From Lysobacteraceae bacterium P (GTDB taxonomy: Bacteria > Pseudomonadota > Gammaproteobacteria > Xanthomonadales > Xanthomonadaceae): a stretch of 64,000 bases of DNA. Position numbers and translations under genes: made by a program. Each line of letters opens with the position of its first letter. Position 1 is the first letter of the stretch. This document shows positions 17,037-26,493 of the stretch, piece by piece. The notes beneath the pieces were generated by a model, which saw only the letters and a program-made list of their open reading frames with translations, made no database searches and was not told where the DNA came from. The DNA lies in the NCBI GenBank assembly GCA_005503055.1, contig SCOX01000001.1, positions 496,001 through 560,000 of the forward strand, read 5' to 3'.

Positions 17037-17525
17037 ATGCGCCGCGCCCTTCCCTTCCTGACCGCCGTGGCCGTGCTGGCCGGCTGCTCGACCGGCCCCA
17101 CGTTGACCACACCGCAGCGCCTGGAGTTGTACCGACAGCATGCCGGCACGCCGGTGCTCTCGTTCCGGCTCGATCGCATCACCGGCACGCAGAACTGGAC
17201 GCCGCTGGGCGATCAGGCGCTCGCCGTGTGGTCCAGCGCGAATCGCGGCTATCTGCTCGAGTTGCGCAACCGCTGCAGCGGCCTGCTGATGACGCCACGC
17301 ATCTCGATCACCAACTCGCTGGGTCAGGTGACCGCGCGCATGGACGGCGTGGTGCCGCGCAGTCCCGGCGCAGCCACGGTCAGCCGCACCTCGTGCCGGA
17401 TCAACACGATCCGACCGATCGATGGCCGCGCCCTTCGCGAGGCCAAGCGGGAATTGCGCGAGGCGGAGATCATCGACCGCAGCGAAGCGCCGCCCGCGGA
17501 CGATACGGAAACGCCGACGCCGTAG
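17037..17525 (+). CDS. DUF6491-type lipoprotein (second copy)
   Basis: A 162-residue lipoprotein with signal MRRALPFLTAVAVLAGC. Its mature part follows the first copy closely: RLELYRQHAGTPVLSFRL, WTPLGDQALAVW and two cysteines (LRNRCSGLL and SRTSCRINTIRPI). The start at 17037 gives a standard lipoprotein signal and has AAGG eight bases upstream; an ATG at 17022 would add five residues. It lies 85 bases after the glycine-zipper lipoprotein on the same strand. Function is unknown. Confidence 0.72.
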   Translation: MRRALPFLTAVAVLAGCSTGPTLTTPQRLELYRQHAGTPVLSFRLDRITGTQNWTPLGDQALAVWSSANRGYLLELRNRCSGLLMTPRISITNSLGQVTARMDGVVPRSPGAATVSRTSCRINTIRPIDGRALREAKRELREAEIIDRSEAPPADDTETPTP

Positions 17526-17530
17526 CCGCG

Positions 17531-19264
17531 TCAGCCCCCGCCCTCTGCCTCGTCGTCGCGGGCCAGTTCCGCGGCGCGACGGGCGTCGAGCATATGCCCT
17601 AGCTTTGCCAGATCCTGCGGCGACCAGTCCTCGATACCGGCCACCTCGCGCCATGCTGCCAAGTAATGCGATGGCGCGTACACGTGTCCGTATCCCATGG
17701 GCGCTTCGTTGGCGAGCATCATGTCCAACGCCACCTGCATCGTCGACACGATGGGATACCAGCGCATCTGCGGTGCGATGTCGGGGCCACGCGTGGGGTA
17801 CAGCCATGCCGGCGAACGCAACGCGTCGCGATGGTCGAAGAAGGTCACCGCATCGCTGGCGTATTGCAGGTACATCACGCGCATCACGCCCCAGGGTCTT
17901 TCGGCGGGAACCTGCGAACCGTGCTGGTTCATGAAGCGCACGAAGGAGCCGTCGCGGACCTGCGGCAACCATGCCGGCGAACCGGGATTGCGCGCGAGCG
18001 TGAGCCGGCGCCACTTGCGCGCGGCAAACGGCGGCCCGCTCCACAGTGCGCCCTGCGGAGGATCGCCGAGCACATCGAACAACTCGACCGAACGCTCCGA
18101 GTTCAACGCCCCCAGGCTCAGGCCGTGCAGGTACAGCCTCGGACGCCGATCCTTCGGCAGCGTGCGCCAATAACCGTAGACCTCGCGGAACAGCGCCTGC
18201 GATGTCTCCTCGCCGTACTCGGGTTCGATCATCAGCGACAGCGGGCTGGACAGGTACGAGTACTGCATCGCGACGCTGGCGACATCGCCTCGCAACAGAT
18301 ACTCGATGGGCTCGATCGCGGCCGGATCGACCCAGCCGGTGCCCGTCGGCGTGATGATGATCAGCGTTCCACGAGAGAAACCTCCGACACGCTTGAGCTC
18401 CGCCAGGGCGAGCCGCGCGCGTTCATCGGCCGTGGGCGCCGACGGGAGCCCGGCGTATACCCGCAGCGGCGCCTGCGCAGGAGAACCGACGACGTCGGCC
18501 ATCTCTTCGGAGCCGGGCGCGGAGTACACGAAGCGACGCCCCATGCGTCCCAGGTTTTCCCATGCGATGAACGAGCCGGGCCCGCCGGTCCGATACCGCT
18601 CCCGCGGCGGCGCCTGGTCGGGCGGAATCATCGCGTCCGCCTGGCGGAACGACGAGTCGATCAGTTCCATCGCGGCCCTGACCAGCAACCGGTTCCCCAC
18701 GACGACCACCAGCGTGACAACCATGACCAAGCCCAGCAGGTTCGCCAGGCGTTGCGGCAGCTTCGTCGCCAGCCCGCGCGAGAACTGCGCGTTGAGGCCG
18801 CGCAGCAGGCGCACGCCGCCGAGCAACAACGCGAACAGGCCGACGGCGATGACGCCCACCTGCAACGACACGGCATGCCCCACCGGCGCCATGCCGAACA
18901 CGTGCCGGACCATGTTCTGCCACTGCGGCGCGCGCCACAGTGCCACTACGAAGATCAGCGCGCACGCGATCCACAATGCGGTCACGATCCGTTCGCGCGT
19001 GTGGCCGCTCGGCAACCGCAGGCCCAGGTATCGCCAGATCCAGCGCAGGAACACACCCAGCGCATAGCCTGCGGCCATGCTGGCGCCGGCCAGGATGCCC
19101 TGCATCACGGGCGTGCGCGGGATCAGGCTGGGCGTGAGCGACGCAGCGAAGAACAGCGTCCCCAGTAACGTGCCCGCTGGCGAGATCGTCGCGAACATGC
19201 GCGCGGACACCCGGCGGATGAGCCGGGTGAAAGCGGATTCTGGAGGGGCGGAAGGCGGTTGCAT
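17531..19264 (-). CDS. membrane-bound alpha/beta hydrolase (Abhydrolase_9 family)
   Basis: A 577-residue protein. The N-terminal 220 residues contain five or six transmembrane helices (AGTLLGTLFFAASLTPSLIPR at the start is diagnostic of the Abhydrolase_9 N-terminal domain). The C-terminal part is an alpha/beta hydrolase with nucleophile elbow HGLSLG (GxSxG-like), SGPPFAARKWRR, and FDHRDALRSPAWLYPTRGPDIAP carrying later catalytic residues. The family acts in the membrane on unknown, possibly lipid, esters. It converges on the DUF6491 gene with only five bases between stops. Confidence 0.88.
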   Translation of the reverse strand: MQPPSAPPESAFTRLIRRVSARMFATISPAGTLLGTLFFAASLTPSLIPRTPVMQGILAGASMAAGYALGVFLRWIWRYLGLRLPSGHTRERIVTALWIACALIFVVALWRAPQWQNMVRHVFGMAPVGHAVSLQVGVIAVGLFALLLGGVRLLRGLNAQFSRGLATKLPQRLANLLGLVMVVTLVVVVGNRLLVRAAMELIDSSFRQADAMIPPDQAPPRERYRTGGPGSFIAWENLGRMGRRFVYSAPGSEEMADVVGSPAQAPLRVYAGLPSAPTADERARLALAELKRVGGFSRGTLIIITPTGTGWVDPAAIEPIEYLLRGDVASVAMQYSYLSSPLSLMIEPEYGEETSQALFREVYGYWRTLPKDRRPRLYLHGLSLGALNSERSVELFDVLGDPPQGALWSGPPFAARKWRRLTLARNPGSPAWLPQVRDGSFVRFMNQHGSQVPAERPWGVMRVMYLQYASDAVTFFDHRDALRSPAWLYPTRGPDIAPQMRWYPIVSTMQVALDMMLANEAPMGYGHVYAPSHYLAAWREVAGIEDWSPQDLAKLGHMLDARRAAELARDDEAEGGG

Positions 19265-19283
19265 CGCGCGTTCGCCCGTTGTG

Positions 19284-20657
19284 CTACAGCGTGTTCTTGT
19301 AGATCACGCCGTCCTTCATGATGATCTTGAAGTTGCGCTCGGGGTCGGTGATCAACGCGATGTTGGTCAGCGGATCGCCGTCCACCAGCAGCAGGTCCGC
19401 CAGCGCGCCCTCCTTCACCACTCCCAGCGTGCCGCGATATGGAGTTCGCTTGCCCGACAGCCGCAACAGCTCGGCATTGGTGCTGGTGGCCATGATCAGC
19501 GCCTGTGCAGGCGTGTACCAGCGCGTCAGGCTGGCGAGGATCGCGCCCTGCCGCGTCGCGAGCTGGCTGGAGAACAGTACGTCGGTGCCCCACGCCGTCT
19601 TTAGCTTGTGCTTGATCGCAAGCTGGTAGGTGTGGTCGGTGCCGGCGAACACTTCCTGCGCCTTCTCCCATTCGTCCGAACCGCGCGGGAACGCGTCGGC
19701 CATTTCGGGCGGGAACGGCTGCGTGCTGAGCCACGTGCCGGTACGCGCCATCTCCCGCGCGGTTTCCTCGTCCATCAGGCTGGCGTGCTCGATGCATTTC
19801 ACGCCCGCCCGAATGGCGCGCCGGACCGAGGTGGGCGTGTACGCGTGCACCGTGACGTAGGTGCCCCAGTCGGTCGCCGCTTCGACCGCCGCGCGCAGTT
19901 CCGCCTCGGAAAAGGTGACCGCATCGAGCGGACTGTGCGGCGAGGACACGCCACCGCCCGCGGTGAGCTTGATCTGGCTGGCGCCTCGCATCAGCTGTTC
20001 GCGCACGCGGATACGTACCTCGTCCGGCGAATCGGCGATCGCGCTGTCGCCATCGACATCATGGCGCGAGGCGGGCGCCCCGAGCGCGCGCGGGAGATCG
20101 GTCATGGCGCGGAAGTCACCATGACCGCTGGTGACGCTGATCATCGCGCCGGACGGGAAAATGCGCGGGCCGGGAATCCGGCCGCGATCGATCGCCTGCT
20201 TGAGGCTGAATGACGCGCCTCCCACATCGCGCACGGTGGTGAAACCGCGCATCAGCGTACGGCCCGACTCGACGCCGGCAACGAGGTTGATCGTCCCCGA
20301 ATCGGCCGTAATCAGCTCCGGTACCGACAGGCCGGCGAACATGCTGTGCCAGTGCGCGTCGATCAGGCCGGGCATCAAGGTTCGCCCCGCGCCGTCGATG
20401 GTTTGCGCGCCGGCGGGCGGCGCGGCGTCGGCCGCGATGGAGGCGATGACGTTTCCCCGGACCAGCACGCTGGTCGGTGCGGACAGTTGCCCGGAGATGC
20501 CGTCGAAGACGCGGACGTTTCGAAAAAGAACCGCCGACGGCCCCTCGCCCGCAGGCTGTGTGGCCGCCACGTCCTGCTGCTCCGAGCCATTCGCAGTCCA
20601 TGCGAACAGCAGCAACAGCGAGGCTTGAATCGCGAGCCGTGTCGACCGCATGCGCAT
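19284..20657 (-). CDS. exported amidohydrolase (imidazolonepropionase/prolidase-like)
   Basis: A 457-residue protein with a Sec signal (LAIQASLLLLFAWTANG). It has the amidohydrolase metal motif DAHWHS (His102, His104), then QIKLTAGGG (the lysine that may be carboxylated), VTVHAY, CIEHAS and the catalytic AWGTD. The order HxH-Lys-His-His-Asp is that of the binuclear amidohydrolase group that includes Xaa-Pro dipeptidases and related imidazolonepropionase-like enzymes. GGGAG precedes the start. The substrate, perhaps a dipeptide, is unknown. It sits 20 bases upstream of the membrane hydrolase on the same strand. Confidence 0.87.
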   Translation of the reverse strand: MRMRSTRLAIQASLLLLFAWTANGSEQQDVAATQPAGEGPSAVLFRNVRVFDGISGQLSAPTSVLVRGNVIASIAADAAPPAGAQTIDGAGRTLMPGLIDAHWHSMFAGLSVPELITADSGTINLVAGVESGRTLMRGFTTVRDVGGASFSLKQAIDRGRIPGPRIFPSGAMISVTSGHGDFRAMTDLPRALGAPASRHDVDGDSAIADSPDEVRIRVREQLMRGASQIKLTAGGGVSSPHSPLDAVTFSEAELRAAVEAATDWGTYVTVHAYTPTSVRRAIRAGVKCIEHASLMDEETAREMARTGTWLSTQPFPPEMADAFPRGSDEWEKAQEVFAGTDHTYQLAIKHKLKTAWGTDVLFSSQLATRQGAILASLTRWYTPAQALIMATSTNAELLRLSGKRTPYRGTLGVVKEGALADLLLVDGDPLTNIALITDPERNFKIIMKDGVIYKNTL

Positions 20658-20978
20658 GGCGCCGAGCTCCCTGCAGGGACTACCGGCATTCAAGAGGACG
20701 TGAGGTGACGACCTCGTGATCGCGTCGTGAACGCATGACTGATGTCGCTCGGCGCCGGGAAGACTTCGAGCGCCGCAGACCCGATAATGCCGCCGCCCGC
20801 ACCACGTCTCCAGCGGGCGACCGGGCAACGGACACCACGGGGAACCCCACGCGCCATGTGATCGAACGACTCCTTCCGCAGAACCGCCGACCTGTTCGAT
20901 AGCGCGCCCGGCGCGCACCCGACGGTCCTGGTCTGACCCGCCGCGCGGAAGTTTCCGCCGGCCCGATGGAGATCGCTC
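20658..20978. other. divergent intergenic region, no gene seen
   Basis: This 321-base gap separates the divergent amidohydrolase and ABC-F genes and must hold both promoters. No convincing open frame with a ribosome-binding site, tRNA or repeat is visible. A short hairpin (GAGGT-GACG-ACCTC, 20702-20715) lies near the amidohydrolase side. A leader region in front of an ABC-F gene can hold an antibiotic-sensing attenuator, but I see no clear leader peptide. Confidence 0.5.
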
Positions 20979-22598
20979 ATGGCGCTTGCGCACGTCCGCG
21001 CTTCGCATCTTTGTTTCGCATGGCCGGATGGCACCCCGGTTTTCGACGACCTGTCGTTCACGCTGAGCGCGCAACGCACGGGGCTCGTCGCGCCCAACGG
21101 CGCCGGCAAAAGCTCGCTGCTGCGCCTCCTGGCTGGACAACTGGCGCCGGCGGCGGGTCGTATCGAGCTGGCCGGTACCCTCGCCTATCTACCGCAGCAG
21201 CTTTCGCTGTCCGGCGCACTGCGCGTGGTCGACGTGCTGGGCGTGGCTCCGGCCATCGATGCTCTGACCGCCATCAACGCAGGCGGCATGGACCAGGTGC
21301 TTTTCGATGCGGTCGGCAACGACTGGGACCTGGAGAATCGCACGCGACTGAACCTGGCCCGCTTCGGCCTGGAACACATCGCGCTCGACCGCCGACTGGA
21401 GACGCTCAGCGGCGGCGAAGTCATGGCCGTCGGCCTCGCCGCGCAATGGCTGAAAGCCCCCGACATCCTGCTGCTGGATGAGCCATCCAACCACCTCGAC
21501 AGCGACGCGCGAGCGCTCCTGTACCGCCTTGTCGAAAAATGGAGTGGCTGCCTGATCGTCGCCAGTCATGATCGCGCATTGCTCGAGCGCATGGATCAGA
21601 TCGCCGAGCTCGACCGCTCCGCGCTGCGCCTGTACGGCGGCGGTTTCAGCTTCTATGAAGCGGCCGTGCGCATCGAAGCGGAGGCGATGGAACAGGACGT
21701 GCGAAACCTTCGCCAGGCTGCGAAACGGGAGCAGCACGAACGGAAACAGGCGCACGAGCGTGCCGAACGCCGCGCGGGCAACGCCAATCGGAACCAACAC
21801 AGCGCCGGGCTGCCGCGCATAGTCGCCGGCAACCGCAAGCGCGCCGCGCAGGTGTCGGCCGGGCGATCCGACGAGTTGCACGCGGCACGCGCCATCGACG
21901 CGAAGCAGCGCCTGGCCGACGCCCGTCTCCGTCTTCGCGAGGTGCCGGACCTGTCGATGGCGCTGCCGGCCACGCAGGTTCCTGCGCAACGGCTGGTGTT
22001 CCGCGGCGAAGGCCTGCAGGTCATGCGCGAAGGACGGCCCCTGTTCGCGCCGGAAGGCGTGGATCTGCAGATTCGCGGTCCGGAGCGCATCGCCATCGGC
22101 GGCGCCAACGGCGCGGGAAAGTCGACGCTCGCCCGGTTGATCAGCGGCGACATCGCACCGCACGCCGGGCGCCTGCAACGCGGCGAAGGTCGCACGGCCC
22201 TGCTTTCGCAGCGGCTGGACGCGCTGGCTCCGCACGACACGGTCGCCGGCAACTTCGCCGCGCAAACGACGGAACTGAGCGATGTCGAACGCGCCCAACT
22301 GCTCGCGCGATGGCTGTTCCGCGGGCCGCGAATGCACCTGCCGGTGGCGGCGCTGTCGGGAGGCGAGCGCCTGCGCGCCTGCCTCGCCTGCGTACTGCAT
22401 GCCACACCCGCCCCTCACTTGCTGGTGCTGGACGAGCCGACCAACAACCTCGACCTGACGGCCGTGCGTGAACTCGAGAACGCGCTTCGCGCTTACCGCG
22501 GTGCGCTGGTGCTGGTCAGTCACGACGATGCCTTCATCGATGCCGTGGACGTGACGCTGCGTCTGACCCTGACGGAGGGCCGGCTCTTGGAACGGTGA
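20979..22598 (+). CDS. ABC-F family ATP-binding protein
   Basis: A 539-residue soluble protein with two nucleotide-binding domains. The Walker A loops are APNGAGKSSL and GANGAGKSTL; both halves have LSGGE signatures and Walker B motifs (ILLLDEPSNHLD and LLVLDEPTNNLD) with switch histidines in SHDRA and SHDDA. A charged linker (about residues 230-300, rich in Lys, Arg, Gln and Glu) joins the domains as in ABC-F proteins, which act on the ribosome rather than in transport. The first switch-loop Asn-His-Leu-Asp is intact. It could be a housekeeping EttA/Uup relative or an antibiotic-protection factor; I cannot tell which. Confidence 0.9.
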   Translation: MALAHVRASHLCFAWPDGTPVFDDLSFTLSAQRTGLVAPNGAGKSSLLRLLAGQLAPAAGRIELAGTLAYLPQQLSLSGALRVVDVLGVAPAIDALTAINAGGMDQVLFDAVGNDWDLENRTRLNLARFGLEHIALDRRLETLSGGEVMAVGLAAQWLKAPDILLLDEPSNHLDSDARALLYRLVEKWSGCLIVASHDRALLERMDQIAELDRSALRLYGGGFSFYEAAVRIEAEAMEQDVRNLRQAAKREQHERKQAHERAERRAGNANRNQHSAGLPRIVAGNRKRAAQVSAGRSDELHAARAIDAKQRLADARLRLREVPDLSMALPATQVPAQRLVFRGEGLQVMREGRPLFAPEGVDLQIRGPERIAIGGANGAGKSTLARLISGDIAPHAGRLQRGEGRTALLSQRLDALAPHDTVAGNFAAQTTELSDVERAQLLARWLFRGPRMHLPVAALSGGERLRACLACVLHATPAPHLLVLDEPTNNLDLTAVRELENALRAYRGALVLVSHDDAFIDAVDVTLRLTLTEGRLLER

Positions 22599-22765
22599 CG
22601 GTCCGGCGCGGCGTGCAGTCCTCCGCGTCAACACCGTGTTGCCTTGGAAGCGACAGAACGCGTCGTCCCCTTGCACCGCGCAGCATCGCATCGCGGCGGA
22701 GCAACGGACGCGTGCATGCGATGGAGCGCGCCATTGCCGCATAATCCCAAGCCGAGGATGAACCG

Positions 22766-24322
22766 ATGCGGCGCATGATCGTCTGGCTCGCCATTGCCTT
22801 GCTCGCGTTGCTCGTTGCGATCGGGGGCGGCCTGCTCCTGACCAACCACCTCGCGCCTGCCGCCAGTGGCGAGCCGAGCCATGCCTTGCCATTGCAGCCT
22901 GCGCAGACCGAGATCGACCGTGAACTTTCGCCGCTACTCGCCGAACATCCCGGCAGGACCGGAGCGATCTTCCTGAGCGACGGGATCGATGCGTTCGCCG
23001 CGCGGGCGATTTCCGCGCGCAAGGCCGGCCGCAGCCTCGATCTCCAGTACTTCATCTGGCACAACGATCTGACCGGACGCCTGCTGGCGAGCGAGGCGCA
23101 CGACGCCGCCAATCGTGGCGTACGCGTGCGGATCCTGCTCGACGACATGAACGCGTACGGGCTGGATCCGCACCTGCTCGCGCTGGACGCGCATCCCAAT
23201 ATCGAGCTACGCGTCTACAACCCCTTCGCCAACCGCGAGGGCGCAGGACGCGCGTTCGAGCTGCTGCGCCGGATGTTCCGCATCAATCACCGGATGCACA
23301 ACAAGGCGTGGATCGCCGACGGCCGGGTCGCAGTCGTGGGAGGGCGCAATATCGGTGAGCAGTACTTCAGCGCAGATTCGCAGGTGAACTTCCGGGATCT
23401 CGATCTGTTGCTGATGGGGCCGGCAGCGCAGCAGGCCAGCACGCTCTTCGACACCTACTGGAACAGCGCCGCTGCGGTACCGATCGCGACACTCGGCGCG
23501 AAGGATCCGCAGGCGTTGCGTTCGCTGCTGGAGCAGGTCCATCGCGACGCCCGCGGTGAGCGCGCGCAACGCTACCTGGAACGTGTCGCTGCTTCGGAAC
23601 TGGTGCGCGACTACTATCGGCATGCGCTGCGTCCGCACTGGAGCTCCGGGATCCGGATCGTCGCCGACCCGCCGCTGAAATGGACGGGCGACAACCGCGC
23701 GCAATGGCTGGTCGGCACCTTGACGCAGATGATTTCCGCCGCCCGCACGAAGGTGCTGGTGATATCGCCCTACTTTGTCCCCGGTGAGGATGGCGTGGCC
23801 AGGCTCGCCGAGTTGACCGGGCGCGGCGCCCACGTCGGCGTGGTCACCAACTCGCTGGCCGCGACCGACGTCTACGCAGTGCACAGCGGATACGCGAAGT
23901 ACCGAAACCGTCTTCTGCAACACGGCGTGCACCTTTACGAGCTGCGCGCCCGCGCCGGTGCGAAGGCGCCCACCAGCTTCGCCGGAAAGGGCGCCAGCCT
24001 GCATACCAAGGCTTTCGTGCTGGACGACGCGCGAGGCTTCGTCGGCTCGTTCAACGTCGATCCGCGTTCAAAGGGCCTCAACACCGAGATGGGTGTGCTG
24101 TTCGACGACCCGGTCATGGCCGTGCAGTTGCGCGACGAGTACCTGCGCCTGATCGATCCCGCCCTGAGTTACCGGGTCTATCGGGACAAAAACGGGGAAC
24201 TGCGCTGGCTCGATCAGGACCCAGCAACGCCCGTCGTGCTCGAACACGACCCCGACACGGGCCCATGGCGTCGCGCCGTGGTGCGGGTGGCGAGTTGTTT
24301 GCCGATCGAATCGCAGCTGTAG
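22766..24322 (+). CDS. phospholipase D / cardiolipin synthase-like protein
   Basis: A 518-residue protein with an N-terminal membrane anchor (about residues 5-26). Two PLD catalytic motifs are visible: HNKAWIADGRVAVVGGRN (His178, Lys180, Asp185) and LHTKAFVLDDARGFVGSFN near residue 412. SLDLQYFIWHND and RILLDDMN are conserved early parts of the ClsC-like branch. It probably transfers phosphatidyl groups or hydrolyses phospholipids at the membrane. It appears monocistronic, 167 bases after the ABC-F gene. Confidence 0.88.
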   Translation: MRRMIVWLAIALLALLVAIGGGLLLTNHLAPAASGEPSHALPLQPAQTEIDRELSPLLAEHPGRTGAIFLSDGIDAFAARAISARKAGRSLDLQYFIWHNDLTGRLLASEAHDAANRGVRVRILLDDMNAYGLDPHLLALDAHPNIELRVYNPFANREGAGRAFELLRRMFRINHRMHNKAWIADGRVAVVGGRNIGEQYFSADSQVNFRDLDLLLMGPAAQQASTLFDTYWNSAAAVPIATLGAKDPQALRSLLEQVHRDARGERAQRYLERVAASELVRDYYRHALRPHWSSGIRIVADPPLKWTGDNRAQWLVGTLTQMISAARTKVLVISPYFVPGEDGVARLAELTGRGAHVGVVTNSLAATDVYAVHSGYAKYRNRLLQHGVHLYELRARAGAKAPTSFAGKGASLHTKAFVLDDARGFVGSFNVDPRSKGLNTEMGVLFDDPVMAVQLRDEYLRLIDPALSYRVYRDKNGELRWLDQDPATPVVLEHDPDTGPWRRAVVRVASCLPIESQL

Positions 24323-24346
24323 CGGCAGTCGCCGCGCGGCGAAAGA

Positions 24347-25591
24347 TCACGCCGGTCCGGAGTACGACTTCGCTGCGCCGTACGCCTCCCACGCCTGGCG
24401 GATGCGTATCGATGCTTCCTCCCAGGCGAGTCCGGTGCAGGTCGCATATTCGCTCCAGAGCGTTTCGGCCCAGCCCGAAACCGACTCCCAGTCGTCTCCA
24501 CGCACGGTTTCGCGGATCGACTCCCCGACTTCACGTATGAGCCCGCGCGCGACCGGCAGCACGACGGTGCTGCCCTCCCTGGCCACCGGGCTGCCGGCGC
24601 GTTCATCCGACGACGGGCCTGCTCCCCACGCGCCGCACAGGAACACGGAGACGACGAACGCGACGTGGCCGCGCACTTCCCGCTTGTCGGGCGACGAACG
24701 AAGGCCAAGCGTGATTTCCAGGTGGAGTTTGCCCCGCAACATGGCGAGGAACCGACGGGCCGCCAGGCCGCAGTCGTCGAGCTCGATCTCGCCCCGTCGC
24801 ACGGCCTCTGCGAGGACCCGCCGGATGCGTTCGAGCGCCTGTTCCGGTCCTGATGTCCAATAGGCCGCCACTGCCTCGCGGAAGCGGTCGGATTCCGAAA
24901 TCGCCGCCCTGTGCAGGCCGATGGCGGTGGCCGAAGTCATCGCCGTGAACACGGCCATGCCGAGCTCGAACAATGCGGCGTCCAACCGTTCGTGTCCACG
25001 CACCGGGATCGCTTCCAGCGCCGCGCGGGCGTGCCGGTTCGCTTCGGCCAGGAAGTGGCTTCGCAGGAAGCGGGCCAGATCCACCGGCTCGACGTCCGGC
25101 TCGCCGAGCAACTTGCGATACAGGCCATTCGGCGTCCATGTCCAGTACGACCGCCCAAGCAGGAACGACACCAGCACAGAGCAGTTCGACCAGCCTCGCA
25201 TCTGGCTGCCGCGCCCCGGGATCGACTCGCGCACCTGGAGGATGTCGCCCATCGCGCCCCAGCGCAGGAACTTGATGGCCTCGTCCAGCGTCAGCACGTT
25301 CACCATCATGCGCGTCCACCACGGCTCCACCAGCAGCCAGGTGCCATCGCCCAGCGATCTCAACGCGAAGACGTGCTTGTGCCTGGCATCGGCGAACCGG
25401 TGCCACCACTGGCGTCGCAGTCCGGGCACGAAGCAGATGAACCAGGTCGCGGGCTGCATGGTGACGAGCGAGCCGTTGGCGTCCGTTTCGATCGCCTCGC
25501 CAGCATGCTCGACAGAGGCGCGCACGCGGCGGCGGACAAGTACGGGCCGGCCGGAATTGCCGCTGGTGATACGCGCGAACAGCTCACGCAT
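24347..25591 (-). CDS. fusion protein: papain-like region plus TetR ligand-binding domain lacking an HTH
   Basis: A 414-residue protein with an unusual layout. Residues 45-165 (ATWFICFVPG, HKHVFAL, LLVEPWW, RGWSNCSVL) look like a small alpha/beta domain with His73, Glu89 and Cys137 in the order of a permuted papain-like fold; this is my inference. Residues 181-323 match the C-terminal ligand domain of TetR/AcrR proteins (LERIRRVLAEAVRRGEIELD, then ARRFLAMLRGKLHLEITLGL). No HTH precedes it. Residues 340-414 form another helical tail. The start at 25591 overlaps the end of the TetR gene by eight bases, so the pair is coupled; Met45 is an alternative start. Function is unknown. Confidence 0.7.
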   Translation of the reverse strand: MRELFARITSGNSGRPVLVRRRVRASVEHAGEAIETDANGSLVTMQPATWFICFVPGLRRQWWHRFADARHKHVFALRSLGDGTWLLVEPWWTRMMVNVLTLDEAIKFLRWGAMGDILQVRESIPGRGSQMRGWSNCSVLVSFLLGRSYWTWTPNGLYRKLLGEPDVEPVDLARFLRSHFLAEANRHARAALEAIPVRGHERLDAALFELGMAVFTAMTSATAIGLHRAAISESDRFREAVAAYWTSGPEQALERIRRVLAEAVRRGEIELDDCGLAARRFLAMLRGKLHLEITLGLRSSPDKREVRGHVAFVVSVFLCGAWGAGPSSDERAGSPVAREGSTVVLPVARGLIREVGESIRETVRGDDWESVSGWAETLWSEYATCTGLAWEEASIRIRQAWEAYGAAKSYSGPA

Positions 25592-26216
25592 GGTTGAACC
25601 CTGCTTGGGCGCCTTTGAAGAAGGCCTCGACGAGCCGGTCGAGTTCGCCGTCGGTGGGGCGGCGACTCATCACGCCCGACGTGTCCGACAGATCCCAGTG
25701 GGATCTCAACAGTGCCATGAAGTGGTCGGCGAGCGCGACGCTGTCGGGCTGTAGCCGCACGCCGGCCGACCGCGCGGAGCTGAAGAATCGTGCCAACTCG
25801 CTGTGCAGCAGCGCGGGGCCATTGCGATAGACCTCGTCGTTCATCCAGGCTTCGCGAACGGCATCGCAGATCGCCAGCCGGTAGAGATTCTTGAGCCGCA
25901 TGCCGGAGTACTCGTCCGTCGCGCGACGGGAGAATTCGGCGAGCTGGCGCTTGAAGGAGGCTTGCGTCGGCAGATCGCCAAGCGGGGCAAGCATCCACTC
26001 GGCAATCGTCCTGGCGACGGCGACCAGCAGAGCGTCCGCGCTTCCGAACTCGCACTCCACCTCGCGCGATGAAACCGATGTGGCGGCAAGGATGGCAGCG
26101 ACGCTTGTCGCACCGTAGTTCGCGTGAAGGGCGCTGGCCACGTGGCGCAGGATTTCGTCACGCATGCACCCACGCCCGCCCTGGGCCTGCGGGATCGTGT
26201 AGTCGGTCGTACCCAT
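25584..26216 (-). CDS. TetR/AcrR family transcriptional regulator
   Basis: A 210-residue protein. The HTH is degenerate but recognisable (MRDEILRHVASALHANYGA, then VAAILAATSVSSREVECEFGSADALLVAVA), and the C-terminal half is a TetR ligand domain (ALADHFMALLRSHWDLS). The first 17 residues may be an over-extension; Met18 is another start. It is divergent from the HlyD-DUF2955 efflux pair and leads an operon with the HTH-less TetR fusion gene. It most likely represses the divergent exporter, and its co-translated partner could be a co-sensor. Confidence 0.78.
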   Translation of the reverse strand: MGTTDYTIPQAQGGRGCMRDEILRHVASALHANYGATSVAAILAATSVSSREVECEFGSADALLVAVARTIAEWMLAPLGDLPTQASFKRQLAEFSRRATDEYSGMRLKNLYRLAICDAVREAWMNDEVYRNGPALLHSELARFFSSARSAGVRLQPDSVALADHFMALLRSHWDLSDTSGVMSRRPTDGELDRLVEAFFKGAQAGFNHA

Positions 26217-26493
26217 CGCTCTGTTCAGCCTTTACGGGAGCGCCGGAATTCTAGGAGCGCGGCCGCGGCGCTTGTAGCCATGAACACGTAAGCATCGTGT
26301 TGACCGACAGGAATCGAAGGCGGTTCTCGATCCGCGCCAGCGATTGGCGTGCGCCGGATCGGTCCCTGAATTGGTGTAAAAGCGGCAACACGGTGTGCCC
26401 GCCAATCAGGCTTCCGGCCCACTTCGAATCGGCCTAGCGTCCCATGACGATGGCTGGATGACGGGATCATCCGGCATCCGACAGGAGTGACCC
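26217..26493. promoter_or_regulatory. divergent promoter region with candidate operator
   Basis: A 277-base region between the TetR gene and the HlyD gene. It contains a perfect inverted repeat GGATGA-CGGGA-TCATCC at 26456-26472, which ends 21 bases before the HlyD start, and a second short one CGCCA-GCGAT-TGGCG at about 26335-26349. No gene is visible. The first repeat is well placed to block transcription or translation of the exporter genes. Confidence 0.4.

Noticed and set aside
20702-20715. Attenuator hairpin before the ABC-F gene
   Set aside because: Only five base pairs, nearer the divergent gene, and no leader peptide seen.
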